Positions 1 through 8,131 of a stretch of DNA of 64,000 bases are shown in pieces. The stretch is from NCBI RefSeq assembly GCF_024806835.1, contig NZ_JANTYU010000001.1, positions 930,001-994,000 on the forward strand, read 5' to 3'. The notes under the pieces were generated by a model. That model had not been told where the DNA came from. It was given only the letters and a program-made list of their open reading frames with translations, and searched no databases. This DNA is from Xanthomonas sp. 3793 (lineage in GTDB: Bacteria > Pseudomonadota > Gammaproteobacteria > Xanthomonadales > Xanthomonadaceae). Position numbers and translations under genes: made by a program. Position 1 is the stretch's first letter; each line of letters begins with the position of its first letter.

Positions 1-1922
1 CGCGGCTTGGGCGGACCCTTGCGATGCGGCGCGCCGGCGCGATCCATCGGACGCCCCGGGCCGTTCGGACGCCCGGACGGCTTGCCACCGCGCGGGAAGC
101 GCGGCTTGGACGGCGACGCCGCGGCCTCGCCTTCTTCCAGCTTGCGCATGTTGAGCTGCTGGCCGGACACCCAGACCTTCTTCAGGTGTGTCAGCAACTC
201 GCGCGGCATGTCGGCCGGCAGATCCAGGATCGAGTAATCGTCCTGGATGTCGATCCGGCCGATATAGCGGCTTTCCAGACCGGCTTCGTTGGCGATCGCA
301 CCGACGATGTTGGCCGGCTTCACGCCGTGGGTATGGCCCACCTCGATGCGATAGCTCTCCATGCCGAACTCCGGCTCGCCGCGCGGGGCAACCGGATCGC
401 GACGCGGACGCTCTGCGCCGGCGCCATCACCTGCGAATGCCGGACGTTCTGCACGCGGCGGGCGTGCCGCGCGCTCGCCATCGGCACGCGGACCACGCTC
501 GAACTTCGGCTCGAAGCGCGGACGCTCGCCACGATCGCCGCGGTCGGCACGCTCGTTGCGCTGCGGAGTGAACTCCTCACGCGCACCACGCACCGGCGGG
601 GTCAGCAGGAACGGCGCATCGCCTTGCAGCAACTTGGCCAGCGCGGCGGCGATCTCGATCGCCGGCACGTTGTTTTCTGCCTCGTAGCGCTGCAGCAGAT
701 CGCGGTACATTTCGATCTGGCCACCGGCCAGGGTCTCGGTGATGCGGGTCATGAAGCGCGCCACGCGGGTGTCGTTGACCGCATCCACGCTCGGCAGCTG
801 CATTTCTTCGATCGGCTGACGGGTGGCGCGCTCGATCGAGCGCAGCATGCCCTTCTCGCGCGGGGTGACGAACAGGATCGCATCGCCATTGCGACCGGCA
901 CGACCGGTACGGCCGATGCGGTGCACGTAGCTTTCGGTGTCGTACGGGATGTCGTAATTCAGCACATGGCTGACGCGCTCCACGTCCAGGCCGCGCGCGG
1001 CCACGTCGGTGGCGACCAGGATGTCGAGCTTGCCGTCCTTGAGCTGGGCGATGGTCTTCTCGCGGGCGGCCTGCTGCATGTCGCCATTGATGGCCGCCGC
1101 GGCCATGCCGCGTGCCTGCAGCTTCTGCGCCAGCTCTTCGGTGGCCGCCTTGGTGCGCGCAAAGATGATCATGCCGTCGAACGGCTCGACCTCGAGGATG
1201 CGGGTCAGTGCGTCCAGCTTGTGCAGGCCGCTCACCCACCAGTAGCGCTGGCGGATATTGGCCGAGGTGGTGGTCTTGGCCGCGATGGTGACTTCGGCCG
1301 GGTCCTTCAGGTAGGTCTGCGCGATGCGGCGGATGGCCGGCGGCATGGTCGCCGAGAACAACGCCACCTGGCGCTTTTCCGGCAGTTTCTTCAGCACGGC
1401 TTCGACATCGTCGATGAAGCCCATGCGCAGCATTTCGTCGGCTTCGTCCAGCACCAGCGTCTTGAGCTGGGACAGGTCGAGCGTGCCGCGGTCCAGGTGA
1501 TCGATCACCCGGCCCGGGGTTCCCACCACCACATGCACGCCGCGCTTGAGCGCGCTCAGCTGCTGGGCATAGGGCTGGCCGCCGTACACGGGCAGCACGC
1601 GGAAGCCGGGAATGGCTTCGGCATATTTCTGGAACGCCTCGGCGACCTGGATGGCCAGCTCGCGGGTCGGCGCCAGCACCAGCGCCTGCGGCTTGAGCTG
1701 GTTGAGGTCGGCGTTGGAGAGCACCGGCAGCGCGAACGCGGCGGTCTTGCCGGTACCGGTCTGCGCCTGGCCGAGGACGTCGCGGCCGGACAGCAGCGCG
1801 GGAATGGTGGCAGCCTGGATCGGCGACGGCGACTCGTAGCCGACAGCGGCAACGGCTTTCATCACAGCGTCCGAGAGGCCGAGGTCTGCAAACAGCAGCG
1901 GCGCGGAAGATTCTTGGGTCAT
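1..1922 (-). CDS. deaD: DEAD-box ATP-dependent RNA helicase DeaD/CsdA, C-terminus cut by window edge
   Basis: Unwinds RNA duplexes in ribosome assembly, mRNA decay and cold adaptation; acts in the cytoplasm. The start is the ATG at 1922 (MTQESSAPLLFADLGL). Helicase motifs appear in order: Q-motif region (about residue 35), Walker A AQTGTGKT (53-60), PTREL (85-89), DEAD (159-162), SAT (190-192) and HRIGRTGRAG in the second RecA domain. A low-complexity Arg/Glu/Pro linker and a DbpA-like RNA-binding domain (GVKPANIVGAIANEAG) follow, then a basic RGG/PGR tail, as in DeaD rather than RhlE. About 640 residues are visible and the frame is still open at base 1, so only the last residues are missing. 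A long open frame on the other strand is a GC-rich shadow. Confidence 0.95.
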   Translation of the reverse strand, partial: MTQESSAPLLFADLGLSDAVMKAVAAVGYESPSPIQAATIPALLSGRDVLGQAQTGTGKTAAFALPVLSNADLNQLKPQALVLAPTRELAIQVAEAFQKYAEAIPGFRVLPVYGGQPYAQQLSALKRGVHVVVGTPGRVIDHLDRGTLDLSQLKTLVLDEADEMLRMGFIDDVEAVLKKLPEKRQVALFSATMPPAIRRIAQTYLKDPAEVTIAAKTTTSANIRQRYWWVSGLHKLDALTRILEVEPFDGMIIFARTKAATEELAQKLQARGMAAAAINGDMQQAAREKTIAQLKDGKLDILVATDVAARGLDVERVSHVLNYDIPYDTESYVHRIGRTGRAGRNGDAILFVTPREKGMLRSIERATRQPIEEMQLPSVDAVNDTRVARFMTRITETLAGGQIEMYRDLLQRYEAENNVPAIEIAAALAKLLQGDAPFLLTPPVRGAREEFTPQRNERADRGDRGERPRFEPKFERGPRADGERAARPPRAERPAFAGDGAGAERPRRDPVAPRGEPEFGMESYRIEVGHTHGVKPANIVGAIANEAGLESRYIGRIDIQDDYSILDLPADMPRELLTHLKKVWVSGQQLNMRKLEEGEAAASPSKPRFPRGGKPSGRPNGPGRPMDRAGAPHRKGPPKP

Positions 1923-2097
1923 GGGTAACTCCGGAGGCGCCGCACGGAGCCGGCAGGCGCAAAGCAGCATAGTGTGCGCCCTTACCCCCCTTCGTGTCGA
2001 AGGGTCGTGACGTTTTGTTCAGGTTGTGAGGATCCGCCCGCTGTGGCGAATCATCCTGGCACGCCCTTCCCTACCCTGTGCCCCCCCCGCCATCGCC

Positions 2098-2598
2098 ATG
2101 CCCCCGGACACAGACCAGCAAACCCGCTTCAGCGCCCTGCTCCAGCAGCACCAGGGCATCGTGCTGAAGGTGGCCGCCAGCTATTGCCGTCACCGCGACG
2201 ACCGCGACGAGCTGGCACAGGAAATCGCGGCACAGCTGTGGCGCGCTTTTCCCGCGTACGACCCGGCCCGACGTTTTTCCACCTGGATGTATCGCATTGC
2301 GCTGAACGTGGCGATCAGCGACTTGCGCGGTCGCAGCCGTACGCCGGATGCGGCGATCGCACTGGATGCGGTAGTTGATCATCTTGCCGACCCGACACCG
2401 CACGACCCCGCACGCGAGCAGCAGGTCGCCGCGCTATACGCCTTCATCGCGCAGCTGCCCGCGCTGGAGCGTGCGTTGCTGCTGCTCTATCTGGACGACC
2501 ACAGCTACCGCGAGATCGCCGAGGTGCTCGGCATCAGCGAAACCAACGTCGCCACCAAACTCAGCCGCCTGAAGGCGCGCATCCGCAACGAACTGTGA
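2098..2598 (+). CDS. RNA polymerase sigma factor, ECF type
   Basis: A 166-residue sigma-70 family protein expected to direct RNA polymerase to a small stress or envelope regulon. Region 2 is visible in the first half (RDDRDELAQEIAAQLWRAFP, then FSTWMYRIALNVA). Region 4 is at the C-terminus (LPALERALLLLYLDDHSY, then the helix-turn-helix around EIAEVLGISETNVATKLSRL). ATG 2098 is preferred over an upstream in-frame start at 2026 because the family begins close to this point. The next gene follows within 25 bp and encodes a membrane protein, the usual place for a cognate anti-sigma factor. The regulon cannot be told from the sequence. Confidence 0.9.
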   Translation: MPPDTDQQTRFSALLQQHQGIVLKVAASYCRHRDDRDELAQEIAAQLWRAFPAYDPARRFSTWMYRIALNVAISDLRGRSRTPDAAIALDAVVDHLADPTPHDPAREQQVAALYAFIAQLPALERALLLLYLDDHSYREIAEVLGISETNVATKLSRLKARIRNEL

Positions 2599-2621
2599 CC
2601 CACGACCTTACCGGAGCTGCA

Positions 2622-3269
2622 ATGGAACTGGACGACATGAAACACGCCTGGCACACCCTGGAACACCGATTGGATCGCCAGGCCGCAGACGTGCACCGAC
2701 TGCTCGGCGACATTCGCAGCGACGCAGCGCATGCCAGCCTGCGCCCGCTGTGGTGGCGCCAGTGGGCACAGCTTGTGTGCGCGCTGGTACTGAGCGTCGT
2801 GGTCGCGCGTCGCTGGCTGGGCGCACCCGATCAGCTCACGGCCATCGTTGGCGGCGTGCTGCTGCAGCTCTGGTGCGTGGCGCTGGCACTCTCGGCGGGG
2901 CGCCAATTGCAGCTGCTGTCGCAGCTGGATTTCAGCGGGCCGTTGGTGCAGACGCAACAAGCGCTCGCCCAGCTGCGGCGTTGGCGCACGCGCGTCGCGC
3001 CGTGGCTGGGCATCGCGTTCTGGGTGCTCTGGGTGGCCGTCGCCGACAGCGCCTGGCGCAGCCTCACCGGCGCCTCGCTGCCGCAGGCCTGGCTGCTGCT
3101 CAACCTGTTGGTCGGCGCGATGGGCGCCCTGGGCACCTGGTACGGCTATCGGCGCTTGCAGCGCGCGCAGCACCCCTGGCTGGACCGCATCGACGATGCG
3201 CATGCCGGCCGCAGCATGACCCGCGCGCAACGACTGCTGGAGGAACTTGCGCAGTTTCGCCGCGAATAG
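2622..3269 (+). CDS. Four-helix membrane protein downstream of ECF sigma, possible anti-sigma factor
   Basis: A 215-residue protein with a charged cytoplasmic N-terminus (MELDDMKHAWHTLEHRLDRQ, predicted amphipathic) and four hydrophobic segments at about residues 45-60, 70-90, 125-145 and 155-172, ending in a basic tail. The ATG at 2622 is chosen because GGAG lies just upstream; a GTG at 2595 overlapping the sigma stop codon is an alternative. The tight linkage suggests it holds the sigma factor at the membrane. No zinc-binding anti-sigma motif (HxxxCxxC) is seen, so this role is inference. Confidence 0.75.
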   Translation: MELDDMKHAWHTLEHRLDRQAADVHRLLGDIRSDAAHASLRPLWWRQWAQLVCALVLSVVVARRWLGAPDQLTAIVGGVLLQLWCVALALSAGRQLQLLSQLDFSGPLVQTQQALAQLRRWRTRVAPWLGIAFWVLWVAVADSAWRSLTGASLPQAWLLLNLLVGAMGALGTWYGYRRLQRAQHPWLDRIDDAHAGRSMTRAQRLLEELAQFRRE

Positions 3270-3416
3270 GCTGCCGGCCTGCCGAGGCGGGCAGCGCCAG
3301 CAGCCCGGCAGCGCTACAGCCTGGCTGCGCGCCCATGCCTGTGTTGCTGACATGCGGCTGGTGGTGCTGGCAGCGACTCCGGGCGGATAATCGATTTCTT
3401 TTTGACCGAGCGCAGC

Positions 3417-3659
3417 ATGCAATTCCTGGAATTCGACCTGGACGGCGAGTACATCGAACTCAACCAGCTGCTCAAGCTGGCCGGCATCGCCGATAGCGGC
3501 GGACAGGGCAAGGCCATCGTCGCCAGCGGCGCGGTCAGCGTCGATGGCGTGCAGGAACTGCGCAAGACGGCGAAGATTCGTCCCGGCCAGCTCGTGCAAC
3601 TGGACGACGTGGAAATTCGCGTCATGGCCATGGACCCCGACGCCGAGTCCGGCGAATGA
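3417..3659 (+). CDS. RNA-binding S4 domain protein (YbcJ-like)
   Basis: An 80-residue single-domain protein. The S4 fold is recognisable: helix EYIELNQLLKLAGIADSGGQ followed by the KAIVASGAVSVDGVQELRK loop typical of the YbcJ group, then RPGQLVQLDD. It probably binds structured or ribosomal RNA; the family's role is not firmly known. ATG 3417 has a GAG at about 7 bp. Its stop overlaps the next start by ATGA, so the two genes are probably translated together. Confidence 0.85.
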   Translation: MQFLEFDLDGEYIELNQLLKLAGIADSGGQGKAIVASGAVSVDGVQELRKTAKIRPGQLVQLDDVEIRVMAMDPDAESGE

Positions 3660-3976
3660 GCGTGATCGAGATCGGCCAGCGCAATATCGCGCCGTCCTCC
3701 GAAGATCCCAAGCATGACGTCTATATCTTTTCGATCGAACCCGGCGCAGCGCGTCCGTTCTGGCTGGAGCAATCCATCCATGGCGGCCATGCTGACCGTG
3801 GCGGCTGCATCATGCTGGCGTTGCACGAGTTGGACGGCTGGCGGGGCGACTGGCGCCTACATCTGACCCATGCGGGGTGCGCCTGGGCGATCCCGCTACT
3901 GGAAGAGGCAATGCGCAACGGCGATGTGCAGGCGGCGATCGATGCGATCGTAGCGCGGGTGCGCGTGCCGGGCTGA
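3656..3976 (+). CDS. Conserved hypothetical protein, 106 aa
   Basis: Not recognised as a named family. The protein is soluble and slightly acidic, with no signal peptide or membrane segment, and contains two histidines and cysteines in scattered positions (HGGHADRGGC). The start overlaps the stop of the S4 protein by four bases, pointing to translational coupling and a shared job. No catalytic motif is visible. Confidence 0.7.
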   Translation: MSVIEIGQRNIAPSSEDPKHDVYIFSIEPGAARPFWLEQSIHGGHADRGGCIMLALHELDGWRGDWRLHLTHAGCAWAIPLLEEAMRNGDVQAAIDAIVARVRVPG

Positions 3977-4183
3977 GGCGGCCCCGTGCGGCGGAATGCT
4001 CGTCTTGCCCACCTGTCGCACTTCCATGCCCGCCAGCAACCATCGGATCACGATATCCGTCGATCGCATGCCGCGCACCCGCTGCCATGGATGCGCCCGG
4101 CCTGGAACCAACACATGGCGCGGCGCTTGATCAGGATCGAGCGCGATGCACGGCACACGTGCACGCGTCCGGACCCTCATGCA

Positions 4184-4585
4184 TTACCACCCCAGCAACG
4201 CACGCACCAGCTTGACGATGCCCCAGAACGACACCACCCAGATGGCGCTGCGCAGGTAAGGGATGCCGGCCGCGTAAGCCGGCACGTAGGCCACGCGCGC
4301 CCACAGATACAGCTGCACGCCCAGGGCGGTTTCGGCACTGGTGCGTCCGGCCACGCTCACCGCCAGCACTGCTGCGGCAAAGATCGGAAAGGTTTCCAGG
4401 TAGTTGCGAAACGCGCGATCCAGGCGTGCGGCGACGCCGGTCAGCGGCTTGGTATCGCCATCGCGCGCACTGGCATTCCACTTGGTGCCGCGCTGCGCGG
4501 TCATGCTGGCCGATGCAGCCAGCAGCTGTACCAGGCCGAGCACCATGGCCCAGCCCAGCATCTGCAGTTCGATCGTCAGTTGCAC
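4184..4585 (-). CDS. MAPEG family membrane protein
   Basis: A 133-residue protein with four hydrophobic helices, matching the MAPEG superfamily in size and in the RDGDTKPLTGVAARLDRAFRN and ETFPIFAAAVLAV segments. Eukaryotic members act in eicosanoid and glutathione metabolism; the bacterial role is unknown. The start is a GTG at 4585, chosen because AGGAGA lies at good distance upstream; it gives VQLTIELQMLGWAMVL. It lies 25 bp after the DUF4019 gene and is probably co-transcribed with it. Confidence 0.85.
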   Translation of the reverse strand: MQLTIELQMLGWAMVLGLVQLLAASASMTAQRGTKWNASARDGDTKPLTGVAARLDRAFRNYLETFPIFAAAVLAVSVAGRTSAETALGVQLYLWARVAYVPAYAAGIPYLRSAIWVVSFWGIVKLVRALLGW

Positions 4586-4610
4586 GCAATTCTCCTGGCA
4601 GGCTGCCGCA

Positions 4611-5150
4611 TCACTTGGCTGCCGAGCGCAGGCTGTAGCCCGCAACGCGCCAGGTCTTGTCTTCATCCAGACGGAACGACACCAGCTCGCGCACCGGTTG
4701 CGGCGCGTTGGCGAACCGGGTCGGGAAGCTGACGTTGACGTACAACCCTTCGGGCACCTGCGCGCCGGGGCCGTACTTCACCCGCGTCACCGAGCCCTGG
4801 CCACGCCCGACCATCGCACCCAGACGTGTACGCTCGCCGGCGAGCTGGGCGACGAAGGCATCGCGCTTGACCGCAGTCTTGGCCACGCTGGAGGCACCAT
4901 CCCACAGCGAGGCGGCCTTGTTGGCATCGACCATCTGCGCCACGCGCAGGGCGGCCTGGGTCATCTCGACATCCTGCTTGGCGACCTGCGCCTGCTGGGC
5001 CGCGCTCAGCGCCGGTGCCGGCTGGCCTGCAGCCGGCCGCGACGCCGAGGGCGCCGGCTGGGCAGTGGCCGTGCGGGAAGGCTGCGGTTGTTGAGCGAAC
5101 GCCAGCGCTGGAGCCAACACCAACGCGACAAGCAAACGGGGACGGAGCAT
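4611..5150 (-). CDS. Secreted DUF4019 domain protein
   Basis: A 179-residue protein with a clear signal peptide (MLRPRLLVALVLAPALAFAQ), a Pro/Ala-rich linker to about residue 50 and a C-terminal DUF4019 domain (KRDAFVAQLAGERTRLGAM through EDKTWRVAGYSLR). DUF4019 is a small periplasmic domain of unknown function. The neighbouring MAPEG gene follows in the same direction. Confidence 0.8.
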   Translation of the reverse strand: MLRPRLLVALVLAPALAFAQQPQPSRTATAQPAPSASRPAAGQPAPALSAAQQAQVAKQDVEMTQAALRVAQMVDANKAASLWDGASSVAKTAVKRDAFVAQLAGERTRLGAMVGRGQGSVTRVKYGPGAQVPEGLYVNVSFPTRFANAPQPVRELVSFRLDEDKTWRVAGYSLRSAAK

Positions 5151-5417
5151 GGGACAGCACCTTGAACGGGTTGGAAAGCGATGGACCGCACAGATTGCGG
5201 CGGGTAGCGCAGTCTATGACGGGACGTGCGCAACACAAGCGGCGCGCGATTCGGGTTGCAGCGGCTGGCTGCATGATCGGGAAGGCAGTGTCGCGCTGGC
5301 GTGTAACCGGCTGTCAGCGCAGTGCGTGCGCATGCCCGAAGCTTGCACAGCCAGCGGGGACCGCGCCTTCAAGCCGGTGCCCGCCGCACGCAGGCTTGCT
5401 TGGTCTGGATCGCCTAG

Positions 5418-5672
5418 CTAGAGCTCGCCGCCGGGCGCAGGCGGTACCGCCGCCACGCCGCGCGGGCGCCACAGCCGCCAGCTGACCCAGAACGCGCGGG
5501 CGATGGCCGCCACCAGCGCCACCAGGCTCAGCCACGTCGCCAATGTTGCCGGCCATTGCGCATGCAGGTGGGCAGCGGACAGGCGCAGCAGCTCGGCCAC
5601 ACCGAAGCCCACCAGCACCAGCAGTGCCGATGGCAGATACGCCAGTAACACACCCTTGGTCTTGCCTCGCAT
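5418..5672 (-). CDS. Small membrane protein, 84 aa
   Basis: Not recognised by family. Two hydrophobic helices (about residues 8-28 and 42-62) are separated by a short polar loop with histidines, and the C-terminus is basic and proline-rich. The ATG at 5672 follows a G-rich stretch that is a poor but possible ribosome binding site. The gene stands alone between the DUF4019 and Clp-fold lipoprotein genes. Confidence 0.6.
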   Translation of the reverse strand: MRGKTKGVLLAYLPSALLVLVGFGVAELLRLSAAHLHAQWPATLATWLSLVALVAAIARAFWVSWRLWRPRGVAAVPPAPGGEL

Positions 5673-5751
5673 ACTGCCCCCCCCGGCCCGGTTGTCATGG
5701 GGCGACCATAGGCAGCGCGCAGTGCGATACGCGTGAAACCTGTCGCCGCGC

Positions 5752-6942
5752 TCAACCCTTCGCGTGTGCAGGCGTCGACGACTCGGGCTCCGCCTCTGTC
5801 GCGTCCGGCACCGGCGCTGCATCCGGTTCTGCCGGTGGCCGCTCGTCCGCTGCGGCATCGGCCTGTGCCTGGGCCGCCGGGGTAGCCGGCAGGGCGGCGG
5901 CGTCGGTCTCGGCGAGCGGGCTCTCTTCCGGGCAGGCCGCATCCGGAAAGCCGAAACGCTGCTTCAGTGCCAGGCCACAGGCGTTGACCGCATCCAGGTC
6001 GGCGCCCTCGCCCTTGCACTTTTGATCGAACGCCACCAAAAACGCATCCTTGCGCCGCACGAACGCATCGCCGCACTTGCGCATCTGCCGGATGCGCTCC
6101 AGGTCGTCCTGTACCGCATTGGTGCCATCCAGGCCGTACTCGCGCAGCTCTTCCATCGTCAGCAGCCGCAGGCTGCGGTTGGGCACGGTCATCATCAGAT
6201 CGGCCACTGCCACCGCCACACCGTTACGCTCCAGATAATCCTTGACGTTGCCGTAGACCTCGCGCAATTCGCGATTGAGCTCCGCACGCGAGGTCGCCTT
6301 GGAGCTGATCCGCATCATGCGGTGGATGCCGACCTTGCCGGCCACCAGCCGGTTGTCGCCGGCCGCCAGCACGAACACGCAGGCGCTGTGGCAGATCGAG
6401 CCCTCGCGCACCCAGATGGTCCAGTTGGATTCGCCGATGGTGTCGCCGGCGCGGATCGCCGCCTCGACCTGCCCGCCACTGGAATCCAGATCCAGGATGC
6501 GATGCGGCAGCCGCAATTGTTCGGCCACCGCCGCCAGGCGCCACACCAGCGCGGCAAACCCGGCGTTGATCTTGCCCGCATACCGCACCCGCACCAGCCC
6601 GGTCTCGCGACACGGCGCCAGCGCCGCCTCCACGCTGGCCCGATCCAGCGCCTGCAACAGCGTGCCGTCGCCGGCCTCCTTGCTGTAATCGGTCGCGCAA
6701 CTGATCCACGCCTGGCCCGCTTCCAGCTGTGCCTGCGGCCAGCCCGCCTCGCCCGCCTGCGTGCGCGGACGGGGCGGCGGCGGCGCCGGCTCGGGCGTAT
6801 CCACCGACACCATGTGGTCGCCGTCGCCGGCCTGCGCCACTCCGGTCTGCTGCGCCCCGGCAGCATCGGCGGATGTGCTGCTGCGGTCGCAGGCAACCAG
6901 CAGCAGTGCACAGGCAAATGACAGACAAAGCGGCTTCAGCAT
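5752..6942 (-). CDS. Clp-fold (ClpP-like) periplasmic lipoprotein
   Basis: A 396-residue protein. A lipoprotein signal ends in LLLVAC (Cys18), followed by a proline-rich linker and a crotonase/ClpP-like fold. LDLDSSGGQVEAAIRAGD (around 150-167) is the oxyanion-type strand. SICHSAC (183-188) carries Ser186 at the usual nucleophile place, and GIHR holds His207. The pattern matches COG3904-type predicted serine proteases. The C-terminal 60 residues are Pro/Ala/Glu-rich and disordered. ATG 6942 gives the lipobox at the right distance; an upstream in-frame start at 7002 would bury it. Protease activity is inferred from the fold. Confidence 0.75.
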   Translation of the reverse strand: MLKPLCLSFACALLLVACDRSSTSADAAGAQQTGVAQAGDGDHMVSVDTPEPAPPPPRPRTQAGEAGWPQAQLEAGQAWISCATDYSKEAGDGTLLQALDRASVEAALAPCRETGLVRVRYAGKINAGFAALVWRLAAVAEQLRLPHRILDLDSSGGQVEAAIRAGDTIGESNWTIWVREGSICHSACVFVLAAGDNRLVAGKVGIHRMMRISSKATSRAELNRELREVYGNVKDYLERNGVAVAVADLMMTVPNRSLRLLTMEELREYGLDGTNAVQDDLERIRQMRKCGDAFVRRKDAFLVAFDQKCKGEGADLDAVNACGLALKQRFGFPDAACPEESPLAETDAAALPATPAAQAQADAAADERPPAEPDAAPVPDATEAEPESSTPAHAKG

Positions 6943-7032
6943 CGAGATGAGCACCAGACAGCAGCGTGAGCGGGCTCTCAGTCTAGGGCGGACGCGCACC
7001 ACGCCCCGAACCCTGCCTTAACCCGCGACCTG

Positions 7033-8006
7033 TCAGGCCAGTTGCAGGTGTGGCTGATCCGCACGGCACCAGGCGTCGTGGCGTTCCTGCACCTGTCGAG
7101 CAGCCTCGGTCACATTGCGCTCGTCGCCAAATGAGGCGATGTACCTGCATGCTGCGAAGGCGGTACTGGCGCACTCATAGTCTGCAATCCACCGCAGACG
7201 CTCCGGCAAGGCTGCGTGCTCGGCGCGCCACGCGGCATAGGGGGGACGAATGCGATGAATGCCCACACGCCACGGCTTGGGGCTTACCCGAGCACGAAAG
7301 CATTGCTGCATACGACACATCCGAGCGTAGACCGCGTCAACGCCGAGTTGCGAAAAACAAGCGGCGACCTCTGCGTCATCCGGCTCAAAACAGCGGTGCA
7401 ACGCCAGCAGACGAAACCCGGCAGGCGTTCGATACAGCCGCAGATGCCACTGCGGGTGTGCGGCTGCGAACGCATCGATACGCCGCCGGGCCTGCTGTTC
7501 TGGTGTGCCTGCGCGACAAAACCGATGACGGCGCCAACACCTCGCCAGACGGTTCGATAGCCAGGTCACCGCCGTCGCCAGTATCACCCCGCCGAACAGA
7601 TGGAATTGAAACGTACCAAGCACCATCACGCTCACCAAGAGCAGCAAGCCCCAACCAGGCCCAGGCCCCTACGCGGCAAATGTGCAAAATCCACATCCGC
7701 AAACAGCACGTTGGGGGTGTTCAGGCACAAGGCGCCATAGCTGTTGCGGGTAAGCACCAGGCTACCTTCCTGCGCAACGATCTCTTCGCGAATCGGCAGG
7801 CCTTCTCCATAGGCCGCGAGCCTTTCCCTACGCGGCAGCGGCGTGCCGCTCAGGATCTCGTCGAGCGCCTCACCGGCACGACCACGCGCATGCAGCTCGG
7901 CCGCAGCGTAGCTTTCATCGGACCATCCGAATCGGCGGACGGTGATGCTGCGCTTGCCTTCCCGATGCTGGATACGGGCCTCGGCCCAATGTCTGGGAAC
8001 AATCAT
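7033..8006 (-). pseudogene. Frameshifted hypothetical membrane protein gene
   Basis: Two consecutive open frames look like one gene split by a frameshift. The 5' piece (8006 down to about 7640) encodes MIVPRHWAEARIQHREGKR through LNTPNVLFADVDFAHLP, then runs into a stop after a short Gly/Trp/Cys tail. The 3' piece begins in another frame at about 7650 with a hydrophobic helix (LLLLVSVMVLGTFQFHLFGG) and continues to 7033 through a basic region and a domain ending HDAWCRADQPHLQLA. I know proteins in related genomes with the first piece running into a membrane segment, but I cannot align them here. The break lies in a GGGGCC/GGCC-rich stretch, so a sequencing slip is possible. Confidence 0.6.
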
Positions 8007-8131
8007 CCCTGCGTCCTGTTTCACGTCTTGGTTGACCAATCCGGCAGAGAATATCCGGGCGGGAACATCCAGGCAGCAACCCTGTCCGAAAACGGCCAGC
8101 CGCGGCGCAAGCCAGCGCTTAGACTGGCGTC

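Noticed and set aside
24-1928. 634-codon open frame on the plus strand opposite deaD
   Set aside because: The protein is low-complexity and unlike any family, while the minus frame shows all DEAD-box motifs. A GC-rich shadow.
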